Shown here: positions 1-6,411 of the stretch, in pieces
Layout of the letters: every line of letters starts with the position of its first letter
How positions within the stretch are numbered: the stretch's first letter is position 1
Virus record (IMG/VR): IMGVR_UViG_3300009181_004605
Coordinates: 1-64,000 of that record
DNA length: 64,000 bases
Source of the DNA: a virus
Strand: one strand, 5' to 3'
Notes under the pieces: generated by a model
Seen by the model: the letters and a program-made list of their open reading frames with translations, nothing else
What the model was told of the DNA's origin: nothing
Databases searched by the model: none
Position numbers and translations under genes: made by a program

Positions 1-120
1 TGAGAATACTATCCAGCCACCAAACCCCAATATACCCAGGATGATGACTGTGAATAATCTAAACTTGCTTTCGCCAATGTAGGTTAATACACTGAGGACT
101 ATGTCTTTAAGCTTGTCCAT
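1..120 (-). CDS. Small membrane protein, N-terminal part only
   Basis: The first 40 codons of a minus-strand gene lie in the window and the rest continues past its left edge. The visible protein starts MDKLKDIVLSVLTYIG and then has one strongly hydrophobic stretch, roughly residues 22 to 39 (about FTVIILGILGFGGWIVF), which reads as a single membrane segment behind a short charged N-terminus. The start codon lies inside the end of the symporter gene, so the two genes overlap by 14 bases and are probably translated together. I do not recognise the family. A third part of the transport unit, a holin-like protein or an unrelated membrane protein are all possible. Confidence 0.6.
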   Translation of the reverse strand, partial: MDKLKDIVLSVLTYIGESKFRLFTVIILGILGFGGWIVFS

Positions 121-1378
121 GCTCTATTTCTTTGTCACATACGAATGCAGTTACACCCATATTGGCTGTGACATGACTCACGGTTCGAATCATATCCATT
201 AACGGATCAACTGCGATTAACAATACTAATACGGCTTCACTTGGTAACTTTAACAAGTCACAAACAACCGCAACAGTGGCCACAGTGAGAATACCTGTGG
301 TGCCGGCACTCGCAAGTCCTGCCAAGATACTACCAAATAACACTATTGCTAATCCAACAACTCCCATTGGAGCACCGTAGATGTTGGCAATGAATACTGT
401 GGCGATGGCATAGTAAAAGATACTGCCAATCCTATTTACGGTGAAACTCAATGGAATGGCCAACTCCACAGATGATGTTTGAAACTTTAACCTATGCATA
501 GCTTCTTGTGCATAAGGTATGCAGGCTAATGAACTACGGGAACTGACAGCCACAATCAATGTTTCCTGTATGGCATGGATTACTTCCATCAGACTAACTT
601 TACTACGCAACCAGATCACTGTTATACCACACACCATGACCAAGAATCCACCAAGTGCTTGTTGAACAATGAATTCAACCATGGTCAGGAAGATACCAAC
701 ACCCACTTTACCGACTTGGCTACTGATCATGGCCAACAATGCTATTGCCAGGAAATAATTTAAGAACTTGAAAATACTGATACTGGCTTGTTGGATACTT
801 TTTAGCACATCAACTAACATTTCCTGGCCGGTGCTTTTGATGTTACCTAATGCGATACCGAATATCAAACAGAAAATCACAATCTTCAAACTCTCACCAT
901 TGTTTAGAGTATTGAAGATGTTTTCGGGAATAAACTTTTGTGCTGCTGCCAGTGGATCCACTCCTGGCACAAGCGGCATGGCCTCTTTTAGTGTGATGTT
1001 AAGATCACTGCCGGCATCTTTGCTGTTGACAATGGCACCAAGTTTTGTTTGTTTCTCCGGAGTCATTTCGCTGCCGGTCAATACAACGGTACTAACGCCT
1101 ATAAATGATGCCAGGAACATACTGGCAACAAACCCAATTATGATTCTTCGGATCAGGGTGGCACTGCCATCCTTTTGTAGCAGGCTGATAACACCCACAA
1201 GAATAGTTGCCAGCAAGAATGGTAGCACAACTACTTTAAGCAAGCTGATGTAGATACCACCAACACTTTCAAAATGCATACTTGTAGCAGGAGCATATAC
1301 TCCGGCTATTACACCAAGTATAATAGAACCTAGTATAGTCCAGGGACTGGAGAGAAAATCTTTAAAATTAAATTTCAT
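107..1378 (-). CDS. Dicarboxylate/amino acid:cation symporter family protein (DAACS), divergent ion sites
   Basis: This 423-residue polytopic membrane protein has the usual length and layout of the glutamate/C4-dicarboxylate symporter family (GltP, DctA). Recognisable parts are the serine-rich hairpin 1 (SSRSSL, about 279-284), the TM7 motif region (NRIGS at 315-319), hairpin 2 (AGTTG, 358-362) and the TM8 substrate motif (D395, R398, T399). Several residues normal for the sodium-coupled members are changed. TM7 has NRIGS in place of NMDGT, and in TM8 the usual Asn and Asp after RT are His402 and Asn406. The fold is therefore secure, but sodium coupling and substrate are not. The gene lies 12 bases downstream of a secreted solute-binding protein on the same strand, so the two are probably co-transcribed. 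It may be an auxiliary metabolic gene that changes host nutrient uptake. Confidence 0.85.
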   Translation of the reverse strand: MKFNFKDFLSSPWTILGSIILGVIAGVYAPATSMHFESVGGIYISLLKVVVLPFLLATILVGVISLLQKDGSATLIRRIIIGFVASMFLASFIGVSTVVLTGSEMTPEKQTKLGAIVNSKDAGSDLNITLKEAMPLVPGVDPLAAAQKFIPENIFNTLNNGESLKIVIFCLIFGIALGNIKSTGQEMLVDVLKSIQQASISIFKFLNYFLAIALLAMISSQVGKVGVGIFLTMVEFIVQQALGGFLVMVCGITVIWLRSKVSLMEVIHAIQETLIVAVSSRSSLACIPYAQEAMHRLKFQTSSVELAIPLSFTVNRIGSIFYYAIATVFIANIYGAPMGVVGLAIVLFGSILAGLASAGTTGILTVATVAVVCDLLKLPSEAVLVLLIAVDPLMDMIRTVSHVTANMGVTAFVCDKEIEHGQA

Positions 1379-1390
1379 AAGGGTTCCTAA

Positions 1391-2221
1391 TTATTTTTTT
1401 GTTGATGCTGCTTTTTCGACTTTGTAACGGTCGATTAATTTTTTAGTATCAATATTACTATACTCACTTCTGATAACAAAATTCACTATACTGAGCAAGG
1501 TTGCGGATTGATAATTGACTGCCACTGCGATGTTGTCCACAGAATCAGAAATGGTTATTGTTTTAGTTGTGATTGCCGCATCGGGTTTTTCATAACTGAT
1601 TTTCTTGATTTCAAACTCATCTCTATAACCTGCTGCGATCGTGCCGGCGGTGACATTTTTAATTATGTTATCCCAACTATCATCAGGAATGTATTGTGCC
1701 TTGGGAAAATTGGCGCGAGCAAAGGTATCATAACTGCTGTTACGAATAAAAGATATCTTACCATCAAAGGTTCTAAGTACCTCATGTGGTTCCCGGCCTC
1801 GACTGTTTTGACTTAACCATAAACGATTAATGATCATTGCTTGTCTAAGTTTAATATACGGATCGCTAAAACGAACTGTCAGCAGTCTTGGCCCGGTGAT
1901 TGATAGTTTGCTTACTGCAATATCAGCTTTGCCGCTTCTAACTTGTTCCACTACTTCGGCAAAACTTTGGGCATCTCTACGGAATTCCACAGGCACACCA
2001 AGATATTCTCCAATTCTGCGGCCGATATCAACGTCGAGCCCTTTGAGATTTTCACCTTCTCCGCTGAAGAATGGGATTACATCGTTATGGTTCATGGCCA
2101 CAACCAAGACATTCCTTTTCTTGATTGCTGCAAGATCCGGCGCAAGCGGCACTGTGGAATTTGGCATTTGTGCGAACACAGCCGAGGACGCGAGTAATAA
2201 TAGTGCGAGTATTTTCTTCAT
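1391..2221 (-). CDS. Family 3 extracellular solute-binding protein
   Basis: This 276-residue protein begins with a Sec signal peptide (MKKILALLLLASSAVFA, cleavage after about residue 17), so it should be periplasmic. The body has the class II periplasmic-binding fold of polar amino acid binding proteins (SBP_bac_3): the conserved GLDVDIGRRI segment (61-70), the VRSGKADIAVSKLSIT segment (about 94-109) and FSDPYI (118-123). No ABC permease or ATPase gene is nearby. The next gene downstream, 12 bases away, is a DAACS-type secondary transporter, which suggests that this protein feeds that carrier rather than an ABC importer (inference). A late-promoter-like motif lies about 43 bases upstream of the start. 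The ribosome binding site is weak. The ligand cannot be told, although an amino acid or organic acid is likely. Confidence 0.85.
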   Translation of the reverse strand: MKKILALLLLASSAVFAQMPNSTVPLAPDLAAIKKRNVLVVAMNHNDVIPFFSGEGENLKGLDVDIGRRIGEYLGVPVEFRRDAQSFAEVVEQVRSGKADIAVSKLSITGPRLLTVRFSDPYIKLRQAMIINRLWLSQNSRGREPHEVLRTFDGKISFIRNSSYDTFARANFPKAQYIPDDSWDNIIKNVTAGTIAAGYRDEFEIKKISYEKPDAAITTKTITISDSVDNIAVAVNYQSATLLSIVNFVIRSEYSNIDTKKLIDRYKVEKAASTKK

Positions 2222-2264
2222 ATTTTCTTTATATGGTTAGGTATTCCATGCTTCTATGTCATGG

Positions 2265-2272
2265 TATTTATG
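2265..2272 (-). promoter_or_regulatory. Candidate late promoter (CATAAATA)
   Basis: On the minus strand the sequence reads CATAAATACC, close to the T4 late promoter element TATAAATA that gp55-type sigma factors recognise. It sits 43 bases before the solute-binding protein gene, with no other minus-strand gene between. Similar motifs precede gp6, gp25 and the tail-fibre-like gene in this window. It is supported by motif resemblance only. Confidence 0.4.
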
Positions 2273-2368
2273 GGCAGAATATGAGTGAAATTTTCACCGT
2301 TGCCATCAGATATATTTAGCGAATATAAAAGCCTGCTAAGTCATTGATTATAACCCGTATTAGTTTGG

Positions 2369-2397
2369 TTGACCAATAATACATATTTCGCTATAAT
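2369..2397 (+). promoter_or_regulatory. Early sigma70-type promoter
   Basis: TTGACC at 2369-2374 and a perfect TATAAT at 2392-2397 are separated by exactly 17 bases. Transcription would start near 2404, giving a leader of about 24 bases that contains AAGGA before the ATG at 2428. Confidence 0.85.
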
Positions 2398-2427
2398 ACT
2401 TGTATTGTAAATAACAAGGAAATCAAA

Positions 2428-2637
2428 ATGAACACAAAACAGTGGAAATATGTTGGCTATTCGACACGAAATGGTGTAAGTAAAATTCGTCTTGCTACGG
2501 ATTTTAGTCGTAAAAAAGTACTAGAAAAAACAGGTAACACAAATGTAGAATTGTATAAGTTGCCGTACCCTATGCCTAAAGAAGAAGCCCACTCTTATTT
2601 AAAAGACCATTTTGCTAAGGGATTGATTCCTGAATAG
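2428..2637 (+). CDS. Small early protein of unknown function
   Basis: This 69-residue basic protein (starts MNTKQWKYVGYSTRNG) sits directly behind its own strong promoter, with an AAGGA ribosome binding site 7 bases before the start. It has no signal peptide, membrane segment or motif I recognise. It carries many Lys and Arg residues in the first half and a helical, acidic-basic C-terminal part (PMPKEEAHSYLKDHF). The stop codon lies just before the next promoter cassette. Position and promoter suggest a host-takeover protein made immediately after infection, but this is inference. Confidence 0.7.
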   Translation: MNTKQWKYVGYSTRNGVSKIRLATDFSRKKVLEKTGNTNVELYKLPYPMPKEEAHSYLKDHFAKGLIPE

Positions 2638-2638
2638 G

Positions 2639-2667
2639 TTGACCAATAATACCCGAACTGCTATAAT
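2639..2667 (+). promoter_or_regulatory. Early sigma70-type promoter (cassette copy)
   Basis: TTGACC at 2639-2644 and TATAAT at 2662-2667 have a 17-base spacer. The -35 box begins one base after the stop codon of the preceding gene. The leader carries CGGAG eight bases before the ATG at 2699. Confidence 0.88.
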
Positions 2668-2698
2668 ACTTACATACAATAACGCAACGGAGAAACAA

Positions 2699-2908
2699 AT
2701 GGATGAAATCTTTTATAAAGTCTATTCCGGCAAGGCCTCTGCTTGTATGTGTGGTTGTGCGGGCAAATGGAGTATAGCTGATACCGCGCCCCGTAGTGTC
2801 AAACTCATTGTATCTAAAATGAAAAAATTGAATCCTGAGTTGGATCAGGCTGCTGGATGTTATCACGTCACGGTGGGCAAACGGATGTATGCTGCATATT
2901 TTGCTTAA
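2699..2908 (+). CDS. Small cysteine-rich early protein
   Basis: This 69-residue protein begins MDEIFYKVYSGKAS. The start at 2699 is chosen because the open frame reaches back to 2639 only through promoter DNA (a TTG in the -35 box), while 2699 has a GGAG ribosome binding site. It contains a compact CMCGC cluster at residues 16-20 (Cys16, Cys18 and Cys20) and one more Cys at about residue 53, so a small metal-binding site is possible. Small phage proteins with a similar CMCGC-G-K segment exist, as far as I recall, but no function is known to me. The stop codon is followed immediately by the next promoter cassette. Confidence 0.72.
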   Translation: MDEIFYKVYSGKASACMCGCAGKWSIADTAPRSVKLIVSKMKKLNPELDQAAGCYHVTVGKRMYAAYFA

Positions 2909-2939
2909 GAATCAATGACTTACAGCACATAGAGTTTGG

Positions 2940-2968
2940 TTGACCAATAATACCCGAACTGCTATAAT
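2940..2968 (+). promoter_or_regulatory. Early sigma70-type promoter (cassette copy)
   Basis: TTGACC at 2940-2945 and TATAAT at 2963-2968 have a 17-base spacer, preceded by the long form of the upstream element (2910-2939). The leader has TGGAG eight bases before the ATG at 2999. Confidence 0.88.
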
Positions 2969-2998
2969 ACTTACATACGATACTGCACTGGAGCAAAT

Positions 2999-3376
2999 AT
3001 GTTTATATCAAACGTAGGCGAATTTGGAGTTGGCGAGATGGTTGGCTATTACAGTCATAGTGACGGTTATCGCAGTATGATGGGCGTGGGTTATGGCAAG
3101 GTTACTAAGATCAACGGTCACGGTCACATTATCCTTGACAATGGCAAGACGTTTGACAAGCATGGTGACGAGCGTGGTCCTAAGTATAGCAAACTGCACC
3201 TTATGAATGCGGAGAAACTCCGGAACCGTGTTGCCGAAAATCTTGCCCAGGGAAAAAAAGCCACTATGGTGCGCGATCTGATCCGTAAGTTGGAAGGTAG
3301 TTTTTCCTACGCTGGAACCGTACATATCGACAGCGATACCAAGCAAGAGTTGCTGGCCATGGTGAATAGTCTTTAA
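2999..3376 (+). CDS. Early protein of unknown function, 125 residues
   Basis: The protein begins MFISNVGEFGVGEMVGYYSH. Its first half (to about residue 60) is glycine-rich and looks like a small beta-barrel: alternating GVGYGKVTKING, GHIILDNGKTFDKHG. The second half is helical and basic (LRNRVAENLAQGKKATMVRDL). I cannot assign a family. A GGAG ribosome binding site and a private promoter precede it. No gene follows until 3482 or 3529. Confidence 0.75.
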   Translation: MFISNVGEFGVGEMVGYYSHSDGYRSMMGVGYGKVTKINGHGHIILDNGKTFDKHGDERGPKYSKLHLMNAEKLRNRVAENLAQGKKATMVRDLIRKLEGSFSYAGTVHIDSDTKQELLAMVNSL

Positions 3377-3481
3377 GAACAATGACTTACAATATGCTGG
3401 GATTTTACAGGGTAAATAAAAATCTCAATAGAATCAATAGGTTACATTTTTCCTTAATTGTAGCCGGATTTGACAGCATCT

Positions 3482-3532
3482 ATGCATAGCGAACTCATGG
3501 TTGACTTTAAAAAAGAGGATGACGACGAATGA
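3482..3532 (+). CDS. Possible 16-residue leader peptide or gene remnant
   Basis: A short frame reads MHSELMVDFKKEDDDE and stops with a TGA that overlaps the ATG of the next gene as ATGA. The overlap is the type used for coupled genes across this genome, and the acidic tail resembles the end of a real protein. Yet the frame is short and has no good ribosome binding site or clear promoter. It may be a leader peptide, the 3' remnant of a lost gene, or chance. Confidence 0.25.
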   Translation: MHSELMVDFKKEDDDE

Positions 3533-3750
3533 AACTTGAAATTACAGACGAAATGTATGAGAAATTGGTTGAGCTGGCTTCAAGACCGGTTTGGACAGAT
3601 GATAACGGCGATGCTTTTCGCGCGCGCGAAATTTGGTCAGGCATGTTTGATGATGCAGATGACCAAGAAGATGCCTGCTTTTCTTGTTACGAAACTGGCG
3701 CCGACGATGGCCAGGTGTTGTTAGCACGAGAACTCATAAGAAATCAATGA
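3529..3750 (+). CDS. Small acidic early protein
   Basis: This 73-residue, very acidic protein begins MKLEITDEMYEKLVELASRP and has a run of acidic residues (FDDADDQEDACFSCYETGADD). Acidic small phage proteins are often DNA mimics or inhibitors of host enzymes, but nothing here proves that. An AGAGGA sequence lies 9 bases before the start. Unlike its neighbours it has no TTGACC/TATAAT promoter of its own, and I saw no convincing one between 3377 and 3528. It may depend on read-through from 2940 or on a promoter I could not recognise. Its last codons overlap the upstream element of the following cassette. Confidence 0.7.
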   Translation: MKLEITDEMYEKLVELASRPVWTDDNGDAFRAREIWSGMFDDADDQEDACFSCYETGADDGQVLLARELIRNQ

Positions 3751-3771
3751 CTTACAGCACATAGAGTTTGG

Positions 3772-3800
3772 TTGACCAATAATACCCAAACTGCTATAAT
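3772..3800 (+). promoter_or_regulatory. Early sigma70-type promoter (cassette copy)
   Basis: TTGACC at 3772-3777 and TATAAT at 3795-3800 have a 17-base spacer, with the long upstream element at 3742-3771. The leader with CGGAG reaches the ATG at 3832. Confidence 0.88.
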
Positions 3801-3831
3801 ATACACATACAATAACGCAACGGAGCAATAA

Positions 3832-4053
3832 ATGGGCTACAAAGTACTCGCAGACAAGTATGAAATGGACCAGATGCGCAACAAATATGGTCCGCGACAA
3901 GGTCTGGAAGGTCCGTTTAATTTCTCCGGTAGGGTGCTGTATTACGATAATCTAGAAGGTTCGTATTATGATCCTACAACGGATTTTTATGTGAGCCGGG
4001 ACGACATGGACATAATCAACAATCGCTTGATGGATACCTTAAAAGGCGGTTGA
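3832..4053 (+). CDS. Small early protein, 73 residues, unknown function
   Basis: The protein begins MGYKVLADKYEMDQMRNKYG and is rich in Tyr and Asp (YYDNLEGSYYDPTTDFYVSRDD). It has no membrane segment or recognised motif. It has its own promoter and a GGAG ribosome binding site. Its stop codon TGA (4051-4053) is formed by the -35 box of the next promoter, so the coding end and the regulatory cassette have been fused without a spare base. Confidence 0.72.
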   Translation: MGYKVLADKYEMDQMRNKYGPRQGLEGPFNFSGRVLYYDNLEGSYYDPTTDFYVSRDDMDIINNRLMDTLKGG

Positions 4054-4078
4054 CCAGAAATTCCCAAACTGCTATAAT
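4050..4078 (+). promoter_or_regulatory. Early sigma70-type promoter (cassette copy)
   Basis: TTGACC at 4050-4055 and TATAAT at 4073-4078 have a 17-base spacer. The TGA of the -35 box is the stop codon of the preceding gene. From -10 to start codon the leader is almost identical to that of the 3832 gene. Confidence 0.88.
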
Positions 4079-4109
4079 ATACACATACAATAACGCAACG
4101 GAGCAACAA

Positions 4110-4523
4110 ATGGCTTATATGTCGCAAGAGAAAAAAGCAGAATTGTCCCCGCGCATCAAATCCATATGCAAGAAGTATGGCATCAAGGCCAGCCTGGCGG
4201 TGCGCAATCATAGCACCCTGGTGCTTAATGTTAAGCAGGGTTCGATCGATTTTATCGGTAACTGCAACGAGGTCTGCGGCAACGACCACTACCAAGTGGC
4301 CAAAGGCTTCAAGGCAATTACCGATAATTACATGGATGTGAACCCCTACCACTATAAAAGTCACCATAGCGGTCGTGCTCTGAAGTTCCTGGACGAGGTT
4401 ATGACAGTGATGAACAATGGTAACTGGGACAAGAGCGATATCCAAACCGACTACTTTAACGTGGGTTGGTATGTGGATGTGAACATTGGTCGGTGGAACC
4501 AACCGTATGCGATTGTGAAATAA
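4110..4523 (+). CDS. LPD29-like domain protein
   Basis: This 137-residue protein begins MAYMSQEKKAELSPRIKSIC, a start that resembles, from memory, the large polyvalent protein-associated domain 29 (LPD29) family found in mobile elements and phages. Other typical parts are VRNHSTLVLNVKQGSIDFIG (about 31-50) and the C-terminal FNVGWYVDVNIGRWNQPY. As a stand-alone protein it consists of that domain only. Its role is unknown; polyvalent proteins carry many effector domains delivered into or made in host cells. The start at 4110 is preferred because the frame upstream is promoter DNA. A GGAG ribosome binding site precedes it. Confidence 0.7.
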   Translation: MAYMSQEKKAELSPRIKSICKKYGIKASLAVRNHSTLVLNVKQGSIDFIGNCNEVCGNDHYQVAKGFKAITDNYMDVNPYHYKSHHSGRALKFLDEVMTVMNNGNWDKSDIQTDYFNVGWYVDVNIGRWNQPYAIVK

Positions 4524-4530
4524 TTAGTAG

Positions 4531-4559
4531 TTGACATGAAATTCACTTTATATTATAAT
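4531..4559 (+). promoter_or_regulatory. Sigma70-type promoter of the MoxR gene
   Basis: A perfect TTGACA at 4531-4536 and TATAAT at 4554-4559 with 17 bases between make this the closest match to the sigma70 consensus in the window. Its spacer and leader differ from the cassette copies. Confidence 0.88.
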
Positions 4560-4588
4560 TGCTACACTTACAACATAGGAAGAAATAA

Positions 4589-5674
4589 ATGTCTGATACC
4601 CGAACAGTAACATCGACCCAGCTTCGTAAAAGCGTATTGAAAGCATTCAAAGTCAATCGTCCAATCTTTATCTGGGGTCCTCCGGGCATTGGAAAGAGTG
4701 TGCAGCAAGCCAGTATCGCAGCAGAGCTCGGTGGATTCTTAGTTGACATCCGTGTATCCCAGATGGAACCTACTGATGTGCGTGGTATTCCGTTTTTCAA
4801 TAAAGAACTTGGAAAAATGGATTGGGCTCCCCCGATTGAGATGCCGGACGAAGAACTGTGCGCGAAATATCCACTTGTGGTGTTGTTGCTGGACGAGATG
4901 AATTCAGGAACACCCAGTGTTCAGAGTGCCTTGTATCAGCTTATTCTTAACCGGCGCATTGGCACATATCGTTTGCCGGATAATGTGCGAATTGTCGCAG
5001 CAGGTAATCGTGAAAGTGACAAAGGCGTTACTTATCGCATGCCTATGCCACTTGCCAATCGCTTTATCCACCAGGAATTGCGTGTTGACTTTCCCAGCTG
5101 GCTTGTGTGGGCTGTAAACAATAAGATACATAAAGACGTGGTTGGATATCTTAGTTTCGCCAAGCAAGACTTGTATGACTTTGATGCTAAGAGTGCCAGT
5201 CGGGCTTTTGCCACGCCGCGTTCGTGGGAATTTGTTAGCCAATTGCTTGAAGAAGATGATGGCGATAACGAAACGTTGACAAACTTGATTGCTGGTACAG
5301 TGGGTGAGGGCCTGGCAGTTAAGTTCATGGCGCACCGCAAGATATCAGGTAAGATGCCTAATCCTACTGATATCTTGGCAGGTAAAGTTACTACGCTGGA
5401 GACTAAGGAAATCAGCGCCATGTATAGCTTGGTGATTTCATTGTGCTACGAATTGAAGGAGGCTATTACTAAGAAAATCGACAACGACAAATTTCACGAG
5501 ATGTCCGATAACTTTTTTGGTTATATGATGAAGAACTTTGAGACTGAGCTGGTGGTGATGGGTTCGCGCATTGCTCTTACCACATATGATCTTCCGTTCC
5601 AGCCTACCAAGCTTAAGAATTTTGACGAGTTCCATAAACGTTACGGCAAATATATCCTGAAGGCAGACATTTAA
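4589..5674 (+). CDS. MoxR-type AAA+ ATPase
   Basis: This 361-residue ATPase of the AAA_5/MoxR group has Walker A GPPGIGKS at 30-37, Walker B VVLLLDE at 97-103 and a sensor-1-like region ending AAGNRESDKG (about 133-142). MoxR ATPases are chaperone-like remodelling proteins that typically work with a von Willebrand factor A partner to mature or disassemble protein complexes. Such a partner lies at 6412. The two are separated by two short genes, each of the pair having its own consensus promoter, so co-regulation rather than one transcript is likely. An AGGAAG ribosome binding site precedes the start. The ATPase assignment is firm; the client is unknown. Confidence 0.9.
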   Translation: MSDTRTVTSTQLRKSVLKAFKVNRPIFIWGPPGIGKSVQQASIAAELGGFLVDIRVSQMEPTDVRGIPFFNKELGKMDWAPPIEMPDEELCAKYPLVVLLLDEMNSGTPSVQSALYQLILNRRIGTYRLPDNVRIVAAGNRESDKGVTYRMPMPLANRFIHQELRVDFPSWLVWAVNNKIHKDVVGYLSFAKQDLYDFDAKSASRAFATPRSWEFVSQLLEEDDGDNETLTNLIAGTVGEGLAVKFMAHRKISGKMPNPTDILAGKVTTLETKEISAMYSLVISLCYELKEAITKKIDNDKFHEMSDNFFGYMMKNFETELVVMGSRIALTTYDLPFQPTKLKNFDEFHKRYGKYILKADI

Positions 5675-5698
5675 TATGTCAGCATCGGTCTTGTTCTA

Positions 5699-6052
5699 AT
5701 GCGATATATTATATCCAAGCTTGATGGGCGTAATCCAGACCATAACAACTTTGATTGGAAGATTGAGTTTTCTAAAATTCCAAGATGGGAAGTGCGTTTA
5801 GCTCATCAACATGAGTATGGTACTGGAGCATTAGAATTTGATCGAGGTAGACGTTGGTTTAATGCCACGTATGGTTGGAGCCAGGATGTTGTAACAAGAG
5901 CCAAGATTGCCACCTGCTGTAAGCCAGAAGATGTCGCAGTTGGAGAAGTTAACCCACATTGGGCATATAGTATTATCTACAAAGATTATAGAATCTATGT
6001 TGCCGGTGATAAAGAAATTGCTTGGTTCCGGTTAGCTCATAGCCAAACTTAA
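5699..6052 (+). CDS. Unknown protein, 117 residues
   Basis: The protein begins MRYIISKLDGRNPDHNNFDW and is rich in aromatic residues (Trp, Tyr, Phe), notably RGRRWFNATYGWSQD (about 50-64) and NPHWAYSIIYKDYRIYV (84-100). The pattern suggests a compact mixed alpha/beta domain. I do not recognise a family. It lies between the MoxR ATPase and a lipoprotein and has no promoter or good ribosome binding site of its own, so it is probably expressed from the MoxR promoter, 24 bases after that gene ends. Confidence 0.65.
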   Translation: MRYIISKLDGRNPDHNNFDWKIEFSKIPRWEVRLAHQHEYGTGALEFDRGRRWFNATYGWSQDVVTRAKIATCCKPEDVAVGEVNPHWAYSIIYKDYRIYVAGDKEIAWFRLAHSQT

Positions 6053-6081
6053 TTGTTATAATTTGCAATAAGTATCATAAT

Positions 6082-6366
6082 ATGAAAATGATCAGCACTG
6101 TCACTTGCATACTGTTATCACTTAATGGATGCACTATTTTAGCCCAGCATTTGGGGGCAACTGCTACCACCGTGCAAATAGCACAAGGTGCAGACACTCT
6201 TAAAATAGCAGCAGATATGGTTAGTACAGCGAACTCTGGAAAGACCATAACGGACCATGCATTGAGCCATGCCCTGGATAAGGAGTGTAATATATTTGGG
6301 GTTCTTAAAGGCAAAGAACTATGCACAGATGTTAAAACTCCAACGCCAAGCTTGGTTGACCAGTAA
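6082..6366 (+). CDS. Small lipoprotein
   Basis: This 94-residue protein has a signal peptide ending in a lipobox (LSLNGC, Cys at residue 17), so it should be lipid-anchored in the host envelope. The mature part contains a TGADTLKIAADMV-like helix and the segment SGKTITDHALSHALDKECNIF, with two later Cys residues that may form a disulfide. Bacterial small lipoproteins with a similar T-G-K-DH-S plus Cys pattern exist, as I recall, with no known function. The gene is in the early region, and envelope lipoproteins of phages often block superinfection, which is one possible role. Its last codons contain the -35 box of the next promoter. Confidence 0.75.
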   Translation: MKMISTVTCILLSLNGCTILAQHLGATATTVQIAQGADTLKIAADMVSTANSGKTITDHALSHALDKECNIFGVLKGKELCTDVKTPTPSLVDQ

Positions 6367-6384
6367 TTCATACCGCTGTATAAT
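6356..6384 (+). promoter_or_regulatory. Early sigma70-type promoter
   Basis: TTGACC at 6356-6361 and TATAAT at 6379-6384 have a 17-base spacer. The -35 box and its preceding CTTGG are inside the end of the lipoprotein gene. The leader has AAGGA before the ATG at 6412. Confidence 0.85.
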
Positions 6385-6411
6385 AGCGTTATTGCATAAG
6401 GAATTAAACAA

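Larger units (their letters stand above)
2338..4112 (+). repeat. Dispersed early-promoter cassette, five copies
   Basis: A module of up to about 95 bases recurs between the small early genes. The fullest copies (about 2908-3001 and 3740-3834) begin with AATCAATGACTTACAGCAC, continue with ATAGAGTTTGGTTGACC, then the promoter spacer and TATAAT, and end with a conserved leader (ACATACAATAACGCAACGGAG) holding the ribosome binding site and running into the ATG. Shorter copies, promoter to start codon, are at about 2637-2701 and 4048-4112. The first copy (about 2361-2430) keeps the TTTGGTTGACCAATAATAC part but has a different leader, and carries the upstream AATCAATGACTT element inverted at 2338-2349. 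A lone remnant of that element follows the 2999 gene at 3380-3388. Confidence 0.85.

Noticed and set aside
2246-2264. Small hairpin CCATG/CATGG before the solute-binding protein gene
   Set aside because: The stem is only five base pairs with a nine-base loop and no T run, so it is not enough for a terminator or a regulatory element.
2639-2698. N-terminal extension of the 2699 gene from a TTG at 2639
   Set aside because: The extension is a translation of promoter cassette DNA; the same artefact appears at 4050-4109. Start codons with GGAG sites lie directly downstream.
5676-5699. Seven-codon frame between the MoxR gene and the 5699 gene
   Set aside because: It is too short, has no ribosome binding site, and its TAATG overlap with the next start can be chance.
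6057-6062. TATAAT before the lipoprotein gene as a further promoter
   Set aside because: At 16 to 18 bases upstream there is no sequence resembling TTGACA or TTGACC (it reads near AGCTCA), and no cassette parts are present. It could still act weakly.
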